A stretch of 64,000 nucleotides of DNA, taken from Amylibacter sp. SFDW26. GTDB taxonomy: Bacteria > Pseudomonadota > Alphaproteobacteria > Rhodobacterales > Rhodobacteraceae. The stretch spans positions 700,047 through 764,046 of the forward strand of contig NZ_WEIC01000001.1 of the NCBI RefSeq assembly GCF_009184395.1. Reading direction: 5' to 3'. Shown in pieces: positions 44,537 through 54,673 of the stretch. The notes under the pieces are model-generated. The model worked only from the letters and a program-made list of their open reading frames with translations. It searched no databases and had not been told where the DNA came from. Each line of letters starts with the position of its first letter. Positions within the stretch are counted from its first letter, which is position 1. Position numbers and translations under genes: made by a program.

Positions 44537-45190
44537 ATGCCACTTATATTAAAGCATATTTTCAAAATCACTTGCTTTGCTGTTTTTTCAACGATTGGGT
44601 TTTCAAATCATTCATATGCAGAAATCCCGTTGGATATGAAGAAAGAACTTACACTTGTGTATAACACGTGTCTATCGAGCTTAGAGCAAGGTAAAAGTGA
44701 TGCTCCAGAGCTTTTAAAACATGGTTATAAGAAAAAGAGATTTATTACAAATAGCCTAAGAACAGCAATAGGACGGATTAAGAATACAAATTTATATGTA
44801 AAATCACCTAATAAAATACGCCTGGTATCTAAATATCCAATTATAAATATTTCCATGTATTCAAGAAACGACTTAATAGGATGTAAAATTATTATTCCAT
44901 TTAAGGATGAAGATAATAAAGATAATAGTAAAAGTCACAACGCATATTACAGTTATCTAATAAACACATTAAAACAGTCTAAATATAAGTACTCTCCTGC
45001 AAAAAATCGCGCTTTCTACAGCGAAATTCACCGCGAGACAAAACACAAAAGGAAAGAAACCTTTGCTTTTTCAAAAGGCAAAACAGTTGCACATATTGTT
45101 GGTGATAGCTTTTATACTATATCTAAACGCGGACCTGAAATTAATTACAGGCATGAATACACTTACATTCAGATTGAAACTCAGAAATAG
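44537..45190 (+). CDS. Secreted Cys-pair protein, tandem paralogue 3
   Basis: A 217-residue protein from ATG 44537 (a TTG at 44501 would add 12 residues), with a signal peptide ending SNHSYA. It shares with paralogues 1 and 2 the first Cys motif (LVYNTCLSSLEQGKSD) and a second Cys in RNDLIGCKIIIPF, and is longer by an insertion rich in Asn, Asp and Lys (DEDNKDNSKSHN). It is very AT-rich. Function unknown. Convergent with mnmA, nine bases apart. Confidence 0.65.
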   Translation: MPLILKHIFKITCFAVFSTIGFSNHSYAEIPLDMKKELTLVYNTCLSSLEQGKSDAPELLKHGYKKKRFITNSLRTAIGRIKNTNLYVKSPNKIRLVSKYPIINISMYSRNDLIGCKIIIPFKDEDNKDNSKSHNAYYSYLINTLKQSKYKYSPAKNRAFYSEIHRETKHKRKETFAFSKGKTVAHIVGDSFYTISKRGPEINYRHEYTYIQIETQK

Positions 45191-45199
45191 AATTTGTTT

Positions 45200-46342
45200 T
45201 CAATACCCACGCCAAATCCAGCCACCACCAAAAATCCTAGTGCCTTCGGTTTCGTAGAATACGCAGGCTTGGCCAGGGGCGACGCCTTCTTCGGATGTGA
45301 GTAGTTCAACAGAGGCCTCGGTGTCTGAAATCGGACGGATGATCGCTTCTTTGGGTGCGCGGGTAGACCGTACACGCACGCTGACGTGCCATTCGGAGCG
45401 AGATTCGAACGGCTCATCACCAAGCCAGTTGATTTCGCGTACAGGGACAGTTGTTGTACCCAAAGCCTCTTTTGGCCCTACGATCACTTGTTTTGTGTCT
45501 GCGTCCAATTTCACCACATAAAGCGGATCACGTCCGCCAATGCCCAAACCACGGCGTTGGCCGATGGTGTAGTGGATGATGCCTTTGTGCTGACCCAAAA
45601 CCTCGCCATCGATGTGAACGATATCCCCTGGGTCTGCGGCCTCGGGCCGTAGTTTTTCGATGACAGCGGCGTAGGACCCGTTTGGCACGAAACAGATGTC
45701 TTGGCTGTCTGGTTTGTCTGCAACGGGCAGGCCGAATTTACGGGCCAGATCGCGTGTTTCAGCCTTGGATTTCAGATGCCCCAATGGGAAGCGCAGATAA
45801 TCCAGCTGATCTTGTTTCGTTGAGAAAAGAAAATAGGATTGATCGCGGTCACCATCTGCCGCTTTGTGCAGCTCTGCCTTTTCGTTACCTTGGAAGCGTT
45901 GAATGTAATGGCCTGTTGCCATGCAATCCGCATCCAAATCTTTGGCAGTTTCAAGTAGGTCGCGGAATTTCACACGTTCATTGCAGCGGATACAGGGGAC
46001 AGGGGTTGCGCCCGCAAGGTAAGCATCTGCAAATTCGTCAATAACGCTTTCTTTGAATTTGTTTTCGTAATCCAGAACATAATGGGGAAAACCCATTTCT
46101 TCGGCGACACGGCGGGCATCGTGGATATCGCGACCAGCACAACAGGCCCCTTTTTTGGCCAGCGCTGCACCATGATCGTAAAGCTGTAGTGTGACACCAA
46201 CCACGTCGTAACCTTCGGATGCCAATTGAGCTGCTACAACAGAACTGTCCACGCCACCTGACATTGCAACAAGCACACGTGTATCTTTGGGCTCTTTGGC
46301 AAAGCCCATTGAATTCAATGGTAGTGGTGTATCTAACGCCAT
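45200..46342 (-). CDS. mnmA: tRNA-specific 2-thiouridylase
   Basis: A 380-residue enzyme that thiolates U34 of tRNAs for Lys, Glu and Gln. The ATP-pyrophosphatase P-loop is [18 protein letters not shown] (near 23-40); the two catalytic Cys are in [12 protein letters not shown] (near 116-120) and [11 protein letters not shown] (near 212). C-terminal beta-barrel present. It looks more GC-rich than the genes before it. AAGGAG lies before the ATG. Confidence 0.95.
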   Translation of the reverse strand: MALDTPLPLNSMGFAKEPKDTRVLVAMSGGVDSSVVAAQLASEGYDVVGVTLQLYDHGAALAKKGACCAGRDIHDARRVAEEMGFPHYVLDYENKFKESVIDEFADAYLAGATPVPCIRCNERVKFRDLLETAKDLDADCMATGHYIQRFQGNEKAELHKAADGDRDQSYFLFSTKQDQLDYLRFPLGHLKSKAETRDLARKFGLPVADKPDSQDICFVPNGSYAAVIEKLRPEAADPGDIVHIDGEVLGQHKGIIHYTIGQRRGLGIGGRDPLYVVKLDADTKQVIVGPKEALGTTTVPVREINWLGDEPFESRSEWHVSVRVRSTRAPKEAIIRPISDTEASVELLTSEEGVAPGQACVFYETEGTRIFGGGWIWRGY

Positions 46343-46462
46343 GGTTACGATCTCCTTAATTGCTCGCTTTATCGTAAAACCTTAGACATTCACAAGAGCC
46401 GCTTTCATTTGTGATTAAGGGTTTTGCGGCAAAACAACGCTACGTTATCAATGCGAGTGGTT

Positions 46463-46741
46463 ATGTATTTAAAGAAAAATGATGGTCCAGCTTATGTGAC
46501 TTTGCCCAATGGGCAGAAATTTACACGATCAGATCTACCAGAAAGAACGACAAAACGATGGGTCGCCTCTCGCAAGGCGACAGTGATTTTAGGTGTAGAA
46601 ACGGGCCTTATAACGATGTCCGAAGCCTGCGAACTTTACGGATTATCACAAGATGAGTTTGATGAATGGCATCGCGCTATCAAGCAGTATGGTTTTGGCG
46701 CTTTAAAAGCCACGAAGCTTAAAAGTTATAGACAACCTTAA
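46463..46741 (+). CDS. sciP: SciP-like CtrA inhibitor (DUF1153)
   Basis: A 92-residue DUF1153 protein: MYLKKNDGPAYVTLPNGQKF, then LPERTTKRWVASRKATVILG, and a helix-turn-helix with SEACELYGLSQDEFDEWHRA. In Caulobacter the family member SciP binds CtrA and blocks CtrA-driven transcription. It sits directly before ctrA here, a common Rhodobacteraceae order. I chose ATG 46463 from the family start; ATGs at 46451 and a longer frame from 46424 also exist. Confidence 0.88.
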   Translation: MYLKKNDGPAYVTLPNGQKFTRSDLPERTTKRWVASRKATVILGVETGLITMSEACELYGLSQDEFDEWHRAIKQYGFGALKATKLKSYRQP

Positions 46742-46781
46742 ATTGAGTAATTAAAGTTTTTTTATAGTAAGTAACTCATGA

Positions 46782-46789
46782 TTAACCAT
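46782..46789 (+). promoter_or_regulatory. CtrA half-site before ctrA
   Basis: TTAACCAT matches the extended CtrA half-site and lies 50 bases before the ctrA start. A TTAA-N9-TTAA pair at 46739-46755 is close to, but not at, the full CtrA spacing of seven. Autoregulation by CtrA, known in other alphaproteobacteria, is the inference. Confidence 0.45.
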
Positions 46790-46838
46790 TTTTCTACAAA
46801 GTAATAATTATATTAATTGACCGCTCGCGGAGGAATTT

Positions 46839-47549
46839 ATGCGAATTTTATTAGTCGAAGACGATCCAACCACGTCTAAAAGTATCGAATTGATGCTGCA
46901 AAATGCCAATTTTAATGTCTATGCAACCGATTTGGGTGAAGAGGGCATAGATCTGGCCAAACTCTATGATTACGATTTAATCCTATTAGATTTGAACTTA
47001 CCTGATATGGATGGTCATGAAGTTTTGAGGCAATTGCGCAATGCAAAAGTTCGTACACCTATTCTAATCCTATCTGGATATGATTCCGTCGAAGATAAAT
47101 TAAAAGGATTTGGATTTGGTGCAGATGATTATTTAACAAAACCTTTCGATCGCGCCGAGTTGGTTGCTCGCATTCACGCGATTGTACGCCGTTCCCAAGG
47201 TCATGCTGAAAGTATTATTACGACAGGCAGCATTAATGTTAACTTGGACCAGAAAACCGTCGATGTTGATGGCAATGATGTCCATTTGACGGGTAAAGAA
47301 TATCAGATGTTCGAATTACTTTCCTTACGCAAGGGGACCACATTAACTAAAGAGATGTTTTTAAACCACCTGTATGGCGGTATGGATGAACCTGAACTTA
47401 AGATTATCGACGTCTTTATTTGTAAGTTACGCAAAAAGCTTGCCAAAGCAACAGATGGCGACAGCCACATCGAAACGGTTTGGGGACGCGGATATGTTTT
47501 ACGTGACCCAATAGGGGATGAAACACCAATACTTGCAGAGGCTGGATAA
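46839..47549 (+). CDS. ctrA: Cell-cycle response regulator CtrA
   Basis: A 236-residue OmpR-type regulator with a receiver domain (acidic Asp9-Asp10 region VEDDP, phospho-acceptor Asp51 in LILLDLNLP, Lys in YLTKPFD) and a C-terminal winged helix (about 125-230; [20 protein letters not shown]). It matches CtrA closely. In Rhodobacteraceae it controls motility, gene-transfer agent and related traits. A strong GGAGG precedes the ATG. sciP lies before it and ligA after it. Confidence 0.95.
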   Translation: MRILLVEDDPTTSKSIELMLQNANFNVYATDLGEEGIDLAKLYDYDLILLDLNLPDMDGHEVLRQLRNAKVRTPILILSGYDSVEDKLKGFGFGADDYLTKPFDRAELVARIHAIVRRSQGHAESIITTGSINVNLDQKTVDVDGNDVHLTGKEYQMFELLSLRKGTTLTKEMFLNHLYGGMDEPELKIIDVFICKLRKKLAKATDGDSHIETVWGRGYVLRDPIGDETPILAEAG

Positions 47550-47609
47550 TCTAAGGAATCTATGGACGGTATTCTTCAAGTGCTTTACATCAATAGGGTA
47601 TAATATTGA

Positions 47610-49751
<2,142 letters not shown>

Positions 49752-49757
49752 TGGCGT

Positions 49758-51848
49758 ATGAGCCGTCGTCCTGAAATATTGTTCCCGCTTTTTGCTGACT
49801 TGAAAGGTCTGGATGGGGTTGGGCCGCGTTCGGTTGAAAACTTTGCCAAAATGGGTGTGGAAAAACCAGGCGACCTGCTGTTTACGCTGCCGCATAACCT
49901 GATCGATCGCAATCCGATTAAGACCATTAACGATGCGGTTTTGCCCAGTGTTGTGACTGTTGAAGTGACTGTTGGCTTGCATCAACCCAATGCCGTGAAA
50001 GGCCGCCCATACCGTGTGATGGTCGAGGATGCAGGGGCCAGTTTTCAGTTGGTGTTTTTCCATGCACGCAAAGATTGGCTGCAAAAACAACTGCCGTCAG
50101 GGCAAAAGCGGATCATTTCGGGGAAATTGGAAGTCTTTGATGGTTTGGCGCAAATGGTGCATCCCGATTATATTTTAACGGTGGATGAGGCAGATAGCAT
50201 TCCGCCGATTGAACCTGTGTATCCGATGTCTGCGGGGATTACGCAAAAACTGATCCAGAAAGCAGCAAAAGGCGCTTTGGCACGTGTGCCCGATTTGCCA
50301 GAATGGATTGAACCCTCTGTTTTGAAAAAACACGGTTGGCCGTCTTGGAAAGACGCGGTTTTGGCGGCACATGCTCCGCAATCCACGTCTGATCTGTCAC
50401 GAGAGGCCAAGGCACGCGAGCGTTTGGCCTATGATGAGTTTCTAGCGCATCAAACAACATTGGCGATTGCACGCGCGAATACACGGCGTGCGAAAGGGAT
50501 ACCGACGCTGGGGACTGGTAAGTTGCGCAATAAAGTGCTGGCAAGCTTACCCTATAAACCCACTGGGGCGCAAAGCCGTTCGATTGATGAGATTACGACG
50601 GACATGGCTGACAACAACCGTATGAACCGTTTGTTGCAGGGTGATGTTGGCGCGGGCAAAACATTGGTGGCGTTTATGGCAATGCTTGCCGCTGTAGAAG
50701 CGGGCGCGCAGGGTGTAATGATGGCACCCACCGAGATTTTGGCACGTCAGCATCTGGCGGGACTGCAACCGCTTGCTGAAGAGGCAGGTGTTGTACTGGA
50801 AATCCTGACGGGGCGCGATAAGGGTAAAGAACGTACAGCAAAACTGAAAGCCTTGGCTGATGGGAATATTCATATTTTGGTGGGCACACATGCGGTATTC
50901 CAAAAGGATGTAGAGTTTTCAGGGCTCCGCATTGCTGTGATTGACGAACAGCATCGCTTTGGTGTGCGCCAACGCATGGATTTGGGGGCTAAAGGCGATG
51001 CTGTGGATGTGTTGGTTATGACAGCCACACCAATCCCGCGCTCGTTAGAGCTGTCGCATTACGGCGATATGGATGTGTCTGTGCTGGATGAAAAACCACC
51101 AGGGCGGAAACCAATAACAACTGTGTTGGTGTCCAATTCCCGTATGGACCAAGTGGTTGACCGATTGAAAGCTGCGATTGCTGAAGGCAAACAAGCCTAT
51201 TGGGTGTGTCCGTTGGTGGAAGAAAGCGAATTGGTGGATCACGCAGCAGCTGAAGATAGATTTAGAACGCTGCGGTTGGCCTTGGGCGATGAAAACGTTG
51301 GATTGGTGCATGGGCAGATGCCAGTGGCACAAAAAGATGCGGCTATGGCTGCGTTTATTCAGGGTGAAACCTCTATTCTGGTCGCAACCACTGTGATTGA
51401 AGTGGGCGTTGATGTGCCCAATGCGTCGATTATGGTGATTGAACAGGCAGAACATTTCGGTTTGGCACAGCTGCATCAGCTGCGCGGGCGTGTTGGACGT
51501 GGAACCGAGGCAAGTACCTGTTTGCTGATGTATGCGTCCCCTTTGGGCAAAACGGCAGAACGGCGTTTGACTGTGATGCGTGAAACCGAAGATGGGTTCC
51601 GAATTTCAGAGGAAGATTTGAAATTACGCGGAGCAGGGGATCTGTTGGGAACAGCGCAATCTGGTGTAGCCCGGTTCCGTGTCGGTGATTTGGAAGCGCA
51701 AACAACCCTGATGAAAATCGCCCATGATGACGCCAGATTGCTGATCCATGAGGATGCAAAACTGCAATCACGCCGTGGTAACGCCGTGATCACGCTTTTA
51801 TACCTGTTAGAACACGAAAAATCTATTCGTTTGTTATCAATAGGTTAA
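49758..51848 (+). CDS. recG: ATP-dependent DNA helicase RecG
   Basis: A 696-residue superfamily 2 helicase that remodels stalled replication forks. It has an N-terminal wedge/OB domain (about 50-150), Walker A in LLQGDVGAGKTLVAF (near 294), motif II DEQHRFG (near 396), motif III TATPIPRSL (near 424) and motifs V-VI with QLHQLRGRVGRG (near 571). It is noticeably more GC-rich than the first 45 kb. A cluster of GTTC motifs follows its stop. Confidence 0.95.
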   Translation: MSRRPEILFPLFADLKGLDGVGPRSVENFAKMGVEKPGDLLFTLPHNLIDRNPIKTINDAVLPSVVTVEVTVGLHQPNAVKGRPYRVMVEDAGASFQLVFFHARKDWLQKQLPSGQKRIISGKLEVFDGLAQMVHPDYILTVDEADSIPPIEPVYPMSAGITQKLIQKAAKGALARVPDLPEWIEPSVLKKHGWPSWKDAVLAAHAPQSTSDLSREAKARERLAYDEFLAHQTTLAIARANTRRAKGIPTLGTGKLRNKVLASLPYKPTGAQSRSIDEITTDMADNNRMNRLLQGDVGAGKTLVAFMAMLAAVEAGAQGVMMAPTEILARQHLAGLQPLAEEAGVVLEILTGRDKGKERTAKLKALADGNIHILVGTHAVFQKDVEFSGLRIAVIDEQHRFGVRQRMDLGAKGDAVDVLVMTATPIPRSLELSHYGDMDVSVLDEKPPGRKPITTVLVSNSRMDQVVDRLKAAIAEGKQAYWVCPLVEESELVDHAAAEDRFRTLRLALGDENVGLVHGQMPVAQKDAAMAAFIQGETSILVATTVIEVGVDVPNASIMVIEQAEHFGLAQLHQLRGRVGRGTEASTCLLMYASPLGKTAERRLTVMRETEDGFRISEEDLKLRGAGDLLGTAQSGVARFRVGDLEAQTTLMKIAHDDARLLIHEDAKLQSRRGNAVITLLYLLEHEKSIRLLSIG

Positions 51849-51867
51849 GTATATCTTAGTTAAGGAT

Positions 51868-51949
51868 GTTCTAATTTGTTCGCTAATGTTCTCATAAAGT
51901 TCTTTACAAAAGAACAAACATATGAGAACAAAGAGGCAACAAAAAGAAC
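51868..51949 (+). promoter_or_regulatory. GTTC/GAAC operator cluster with SOS-box match
   Basis: GTTC occurs at 51868, 51878, 51888 and 51899, i.e. at steps of 10, 10 and 11 bases, followed by GAAC at 51912, 51926 and 51946. The pair 51888-51902 is GTTC-N7-GTTC, the alphaproteobacterial LexA box, with the same AAT in front as the box at uvrA. The 51899-51915 stretch is also a perfect inverted repeat, GTTCTTT-ACA-AAAGAAC. It lies before the small membrane-protein gene at 51985. Confidence 0.6.
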
Positions 51950-51984
51950 AAAACACTGAAACAACCTTGGCAGGATACGATACA

Positions 51985-52104
51985 ATGAAACATATTTCTA
52001 AGCTCGCAACCCACTCTCCAAAAGCCATTATTGAAGATGCTCTTGGCCTGACAGCTATTTTTGTCATGCTGATGGTCGGTCTTCATCTGCCAGGGCTTTA
52101 TTAA
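51985..52104 (+). CDS. Small single-span membrane protein (39 residues)
   Basis: MKHISKLATHSPKAIIEDAL, then GLTAIFVMLMVGLHLPGLY: an amphipathic, partly basic N-terminus and one membrane span of about 17-18 residues near the C-terminus. I believe similar tiny proteins occur in Rhodobacteraceae, but know no function. AGGA lies nine bases before the ATG. The gene has its own leader with the GTTC cluster and its own terminator at 52244-52277, so it is an independent transcription unit. A longer frame from 51922 would run through the operator. Confidence 0.6.
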   Translation: MKHISKLATHSPKAIIEDALGLTAIFVMLMVGLHLPGLY

Positions 52105-52243
52105 TTACCTGTTTTTGCCTGCGGTCTATCTGACGATTAACATCACATACCCTCTATGATGTTCGCTTGGTTCCATGCCTCACACGGAACACGATCTTCC
52201 CCGATCACACTCAAGCATACAGATTACGACTTGCTACAACTTC
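52105..52243 (+). other. Possible long 3' untranslated region or small RNA
   Basis: About 140 bases lie between the stop of the 39-residue gene and its terminator. They contain no open frame on + worth naming. The length allows a structured 3' UTR or a separate small RNA ending at the same terminator, but there is no direct sign of an internal promoter. Confidence 0.25.
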
Positions 52244-52277
52244 ACACCGCATCCCTTTGGATTGCGGTGTTTTTTTA
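52244..52277 (+). terminator. Intrinsic terminator of the small membrane-protein unit
   Basis: ACACCGCATCC, loop CTTT, GGATTGCGGTGT with one bulged base, then seven or more T. It points on the + strand and slightly overlaps the 3' end of the convergent iscU-like gene. Confidence 0.78.
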
Positions 52278-52709
52278 TGCTTCTTCCATTGCTTGAAGCG
52301 TGGCTTCAAGTGCAAGCATAATAGAGGCATGACGGTTTGAATATTCTTTTGCTGGCAAAAGAACCTCCAAATCATCGAATGGGGCATCAGGTATAGGACC
52401 ATCACTTTTGAGCATGGCAAACAGTTGATCGCGTGCCTTTTCCAACTGGTCTTTGGAAGCACCGATTGCATGCGCACCCAAAACAGACGCAGCCGTTTGC
52501 CCCAATGCGCAGGCTTTTACGTCTTGGCCATATGCTGTGATTACATCGTTTTCGACGTTTACATCAACCTCTACCGTAGAACCGCAGAGTGGCGAGCGTT
52601 TACGCACCGTTGCATCTGGGTTTTCCAAACGATCAATCAGGGGAATGTTCGCAGCAAGTTTCAGGATGCGCTGTGAATAAAGCTTCATCAAATCTTGATT
52701 GTCTGACAT
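52275..52709 (-). CDS. Iron-sulfur cluster assembly scaffold, IscU/NifU-like
   Basis: A 144-residue IscU/NifU N-terminal domain protein. Two scaffold Cys are visible in SPLCGSTVEV (about residue 42) and VKACALGQTAAS (about 67). The third, usually next to His near the C-terminus, is missing: the segment reads SNRHASIMLALEAT, with Ala after His. It may therefore be a variant scaffold or carrier. It stands apart from other Fe-S genes; sufE is 41 kb away. Confidence 0.85.
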   Translation of the reverse strand: MSDNQDLMKLYSQRILKLAANIPLIDRLENPDATVRKRSPLCGSTVEVDVNVENDVITAYGQDVKACALGQTAASVLGAHAIGASKDQLEKARDQLFAMLKSDGPIPDAPFDDLEVLLPAKEYSNRHASIMLALEATLQAMEEA

Positions 52710-52765
52710 TGGATGGGCCTTTGCATTCCGATCTATTAATGACTAATTAGGGCTAGAATTCCAGA

Positions 52766-53152
52766 ATGCAAAGCGAAACCAGACAAATGACCATAAAATT
52801 CGACGCAGCCTCACTGAAATATGATGACAAAGGCCTGATCCCAGCCATTGCCCAGCAAGAGGGTACGGGCGAGGTTTTGATGATGGCTTGGATGAACAAA
52901 GAAGCCGTGGAAGAAACTTTGCGTTCGGGTCACGTGACGTATTGGTCGCGTTCACGCCAAGAGTTTTGGAAAAAGGGGCTGACATCAGGGAATATGCAGA
53001 TGTTGGTATCATTGCGTGTGGATTGTGACCGTGATTGCCTTTTGGTGACTTGTGATCAAACAGGAGCCGCTTGCCACACGAACCGTCGTAATTGTTTTTA
53101 CACGGAAATTCAGGATGGCAATGAGGTGATCCTGATGGAACCTATGACGTAA
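52766..53152 (+). CDS. hisI: Phosphoribosyl-AMP cyclohydrolase
   Basis: A 128-residue HisI, the zinc- and magnesium-dependent enzyme opening the adenine ring of PR-AMP in histidine synthesis. VLMMAWMNKEAVEETLRSG (near 37-55), YWSRSRQEFWKKG (near 58) and the metal site VDCDRDCLLVTCDQTGAACH (near 87-106) are diagnostic. An ATG at 52787 (MTIKFD) would give the more usual length of 121; neither has a strong ribosome-binding site. Ends overlap the convergent gluQ by 11 bases. Confidence 0.95.
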   Translation: MQSETRQMTIKFDAASLKYDDKGLIPAIAQQEGTGEVLMMAWMNKEAVEETLRSGHVTYWSRSRQEFWKKGLTSGNMQMLVSLRVDCDRDCLLVTCDQTGAACHTNRRNCFYTEIQDGNEVILMEPMT

Positions 53153-54032
53153 GGCCAACCATTTCACGGATATCTTGCGGTGTTAATCCCTGTTCACGAT
53201 AAGCACGGATAGAACGCGCATCATCGCGCTTGGCCAAACGTTTACCGTTCTCATCGCGGATCAATTTGTGGTGGCGATAGATTGGGGTTGGTAAGCCTAA
53301 CAAGTTTTGTAGTACTACGTGAATTTTAGTGGCTTCGAATAAATCTTGTCCTCGCGTTACATGAGTAACCCCTTGAAAGGCATCATCAAGCACGACTGCT
53401 AAATGATAGCTGATACCAATATCTTTACGTGCAAGAACAATATCACCAATGTTGTTTATAAGTTCCGCCGTAGTCGCTTCAATTAAGCCGGTTTCGCGGT
53501 TAGATCCTGAACCAATTTCCGTAAAATAAAACATATCACCACCTAAATTAGGCACAGCTGCCACCATGCATGCAGTTGCCATATCTAAACGCAAAGCTTT
53601 TCCTTTCGGAACTGAGAAATTTCCAGAGCTAGATATCATATTTCGACAAGTTCCTGGATAAACAATTCCATCTGGTCCCATCAGAGGTGTACCTCCTTCC
53701 TGAGGAGCTGAGGCAATAGCAATATCCTTCCGAGAACAGTCGCAAGCGAAGAGTTTATTTGCATCCCAAAGTTTTTCGACAACATATGAATATGATGATA
53801 ATTGTCTTGATTGTTTTAATACAGGTTTTTCCCAATGAATACCGAGCCATTCTAAATCTTCATAAATTGCTTGTTCAAATTCAGGCTTACAACGTGGTGC
53901 ATCGATATCTTCGATACGTAAAAGAAATTGCCCACCATTAGAACATGCACTGTCCCACGCCAGAAGCGCAGAATAAGCGTGCCCCAAGTGCAAAAGACCT
54001 GTGGGAGAAGGCGCAAAACGTTCAACAATCAC
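53142..54032 (-). CDS. gluQ: Glutamyl-Q tRNA(Asp) synthetase
   Basis: A 296-residue short paralogue of glutamyl-tRNA synthetase without anticodon-binding domain, which attaches glutamate to queuosine 34 of tRNA-Asp. It has RFAPSPTGLLHLGHAYSA (HIGH-like HLGH), the zinc site with ACDCSRKD (near 98-105) and YPGTCR (near 126), and KRLAKRDDA (KMSKS-like, near 260). It overlaps the methyltransferase gene before it by four bases. Confidence 0.93.
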   Translation of the reverse strand: MIVERFAPSPTGLLHLGHAYSALLAWDSACSNGGQFLLRIEDIDAPRCKPEFEQAIYEDLEWLGIHWEKPVLKQSRQLSSYSYVVEKLWDANKLFACDCSRKDIAIASAPQEGGTPLMGPDGIVYPGTCRNMISSSGNFSVPKGKALRLDMATACMVAAVPNLGGDMFYFTEIGSGSNRETGLIEATTAELINNIGDIVLARKDIGISYHLAVVLDDAFQGVTHVTRGQDLFEATKIHVVLQNLLGLPTPIYRHHKLIRDENGKRLAKRDDARSIRAYREQGLTPQDIREMVGLTS

Positions 54033-54649
54033 CGTCTGCGCACCACATATACTGTTGATTTGATGCCTTTACCGGGCAGATGATCGCCGTGTTCCTTAAA
54101 CATCAGTTCATAAGCACCGCAGTCCAAGTGGTTGGATAGGGCGGCCTCATATGCACGATCCTCTAATGTGTGATCGTTAAAAGAAAACACCGCCATACCA
54201 CCGCTTTTGAGCTTAGCCAGCATTTTATAAAGCGTATCAACCGGGGCTGCGCCAATGCCAATGCACCCAATGGCTGTGATAGCGTCATACAGGCCGTCTT
54301 TGAAATTCATTGGTTTACGAACATCTTCTAACCATATGTTATCATAAACATTTCTTGACTTTGCAATTTCCAACATATCAGGATTTATATCGCAACCTTC
54401 GATACGGGTGAAGCCCGTTTCAGCCAGAACTTGTCCTGATAATCCTGTGCCGCAACCGATATCCAATATCAATAAATCTTGGTCAGGGGTAAATCCAGCG
54501 AGCGCTTTGGCGCACCTAAGTGGCGTTGCATATCCGTTTTCTATGATTTCTGCATCATATGTTGCAGCCCAATCCGAATAGAAATCTTGCGTGTCTTTTA
54601 CTTTTTCAAGGCCGTATGCTCTTGATAGGTGGTCTTTGTGCGTGTTCAT
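54029..54649 (-). CDS. Class I SAM-dependent methyltransferase
   Basis: A 206-residue methyltransferase with the SAM-binding motif LLILDIGCGTGLSGQVLAE (about 60-78), the acidic residue in IEGCDINPDMLEIAKS (about 84-99) and AVFSFNDHTLED near 153. It resembles small-molecule methyltransferases of the UbiE/Williams-Beuren type. Substrate unknown. Co-transcribed with gluQ (overlapping by four bases). Confidence 0.88.
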   Translation of the reverse strand: MNTHKDHLSRAYGLEKVKDTQDFYSDWAATYDAEIIENGYATPLRCAKALAGFTPDQDLLILDIGCGTGLSGQVLAETGFTRIEGCDINPDMLEIAKSRNVYDNIWLEDVRKPMNFKDGLYDAITAIGCIGIGAAPVDTLYKMLAKLKSGGMAVFSFNDHTLEDRAYEAALSNHLDCGAYELMFKEHGDHLPGKGIKSTVYVVRRR

Positions 54650-54673
54650 GCCGAGTATGTTAGCAATGCGATG

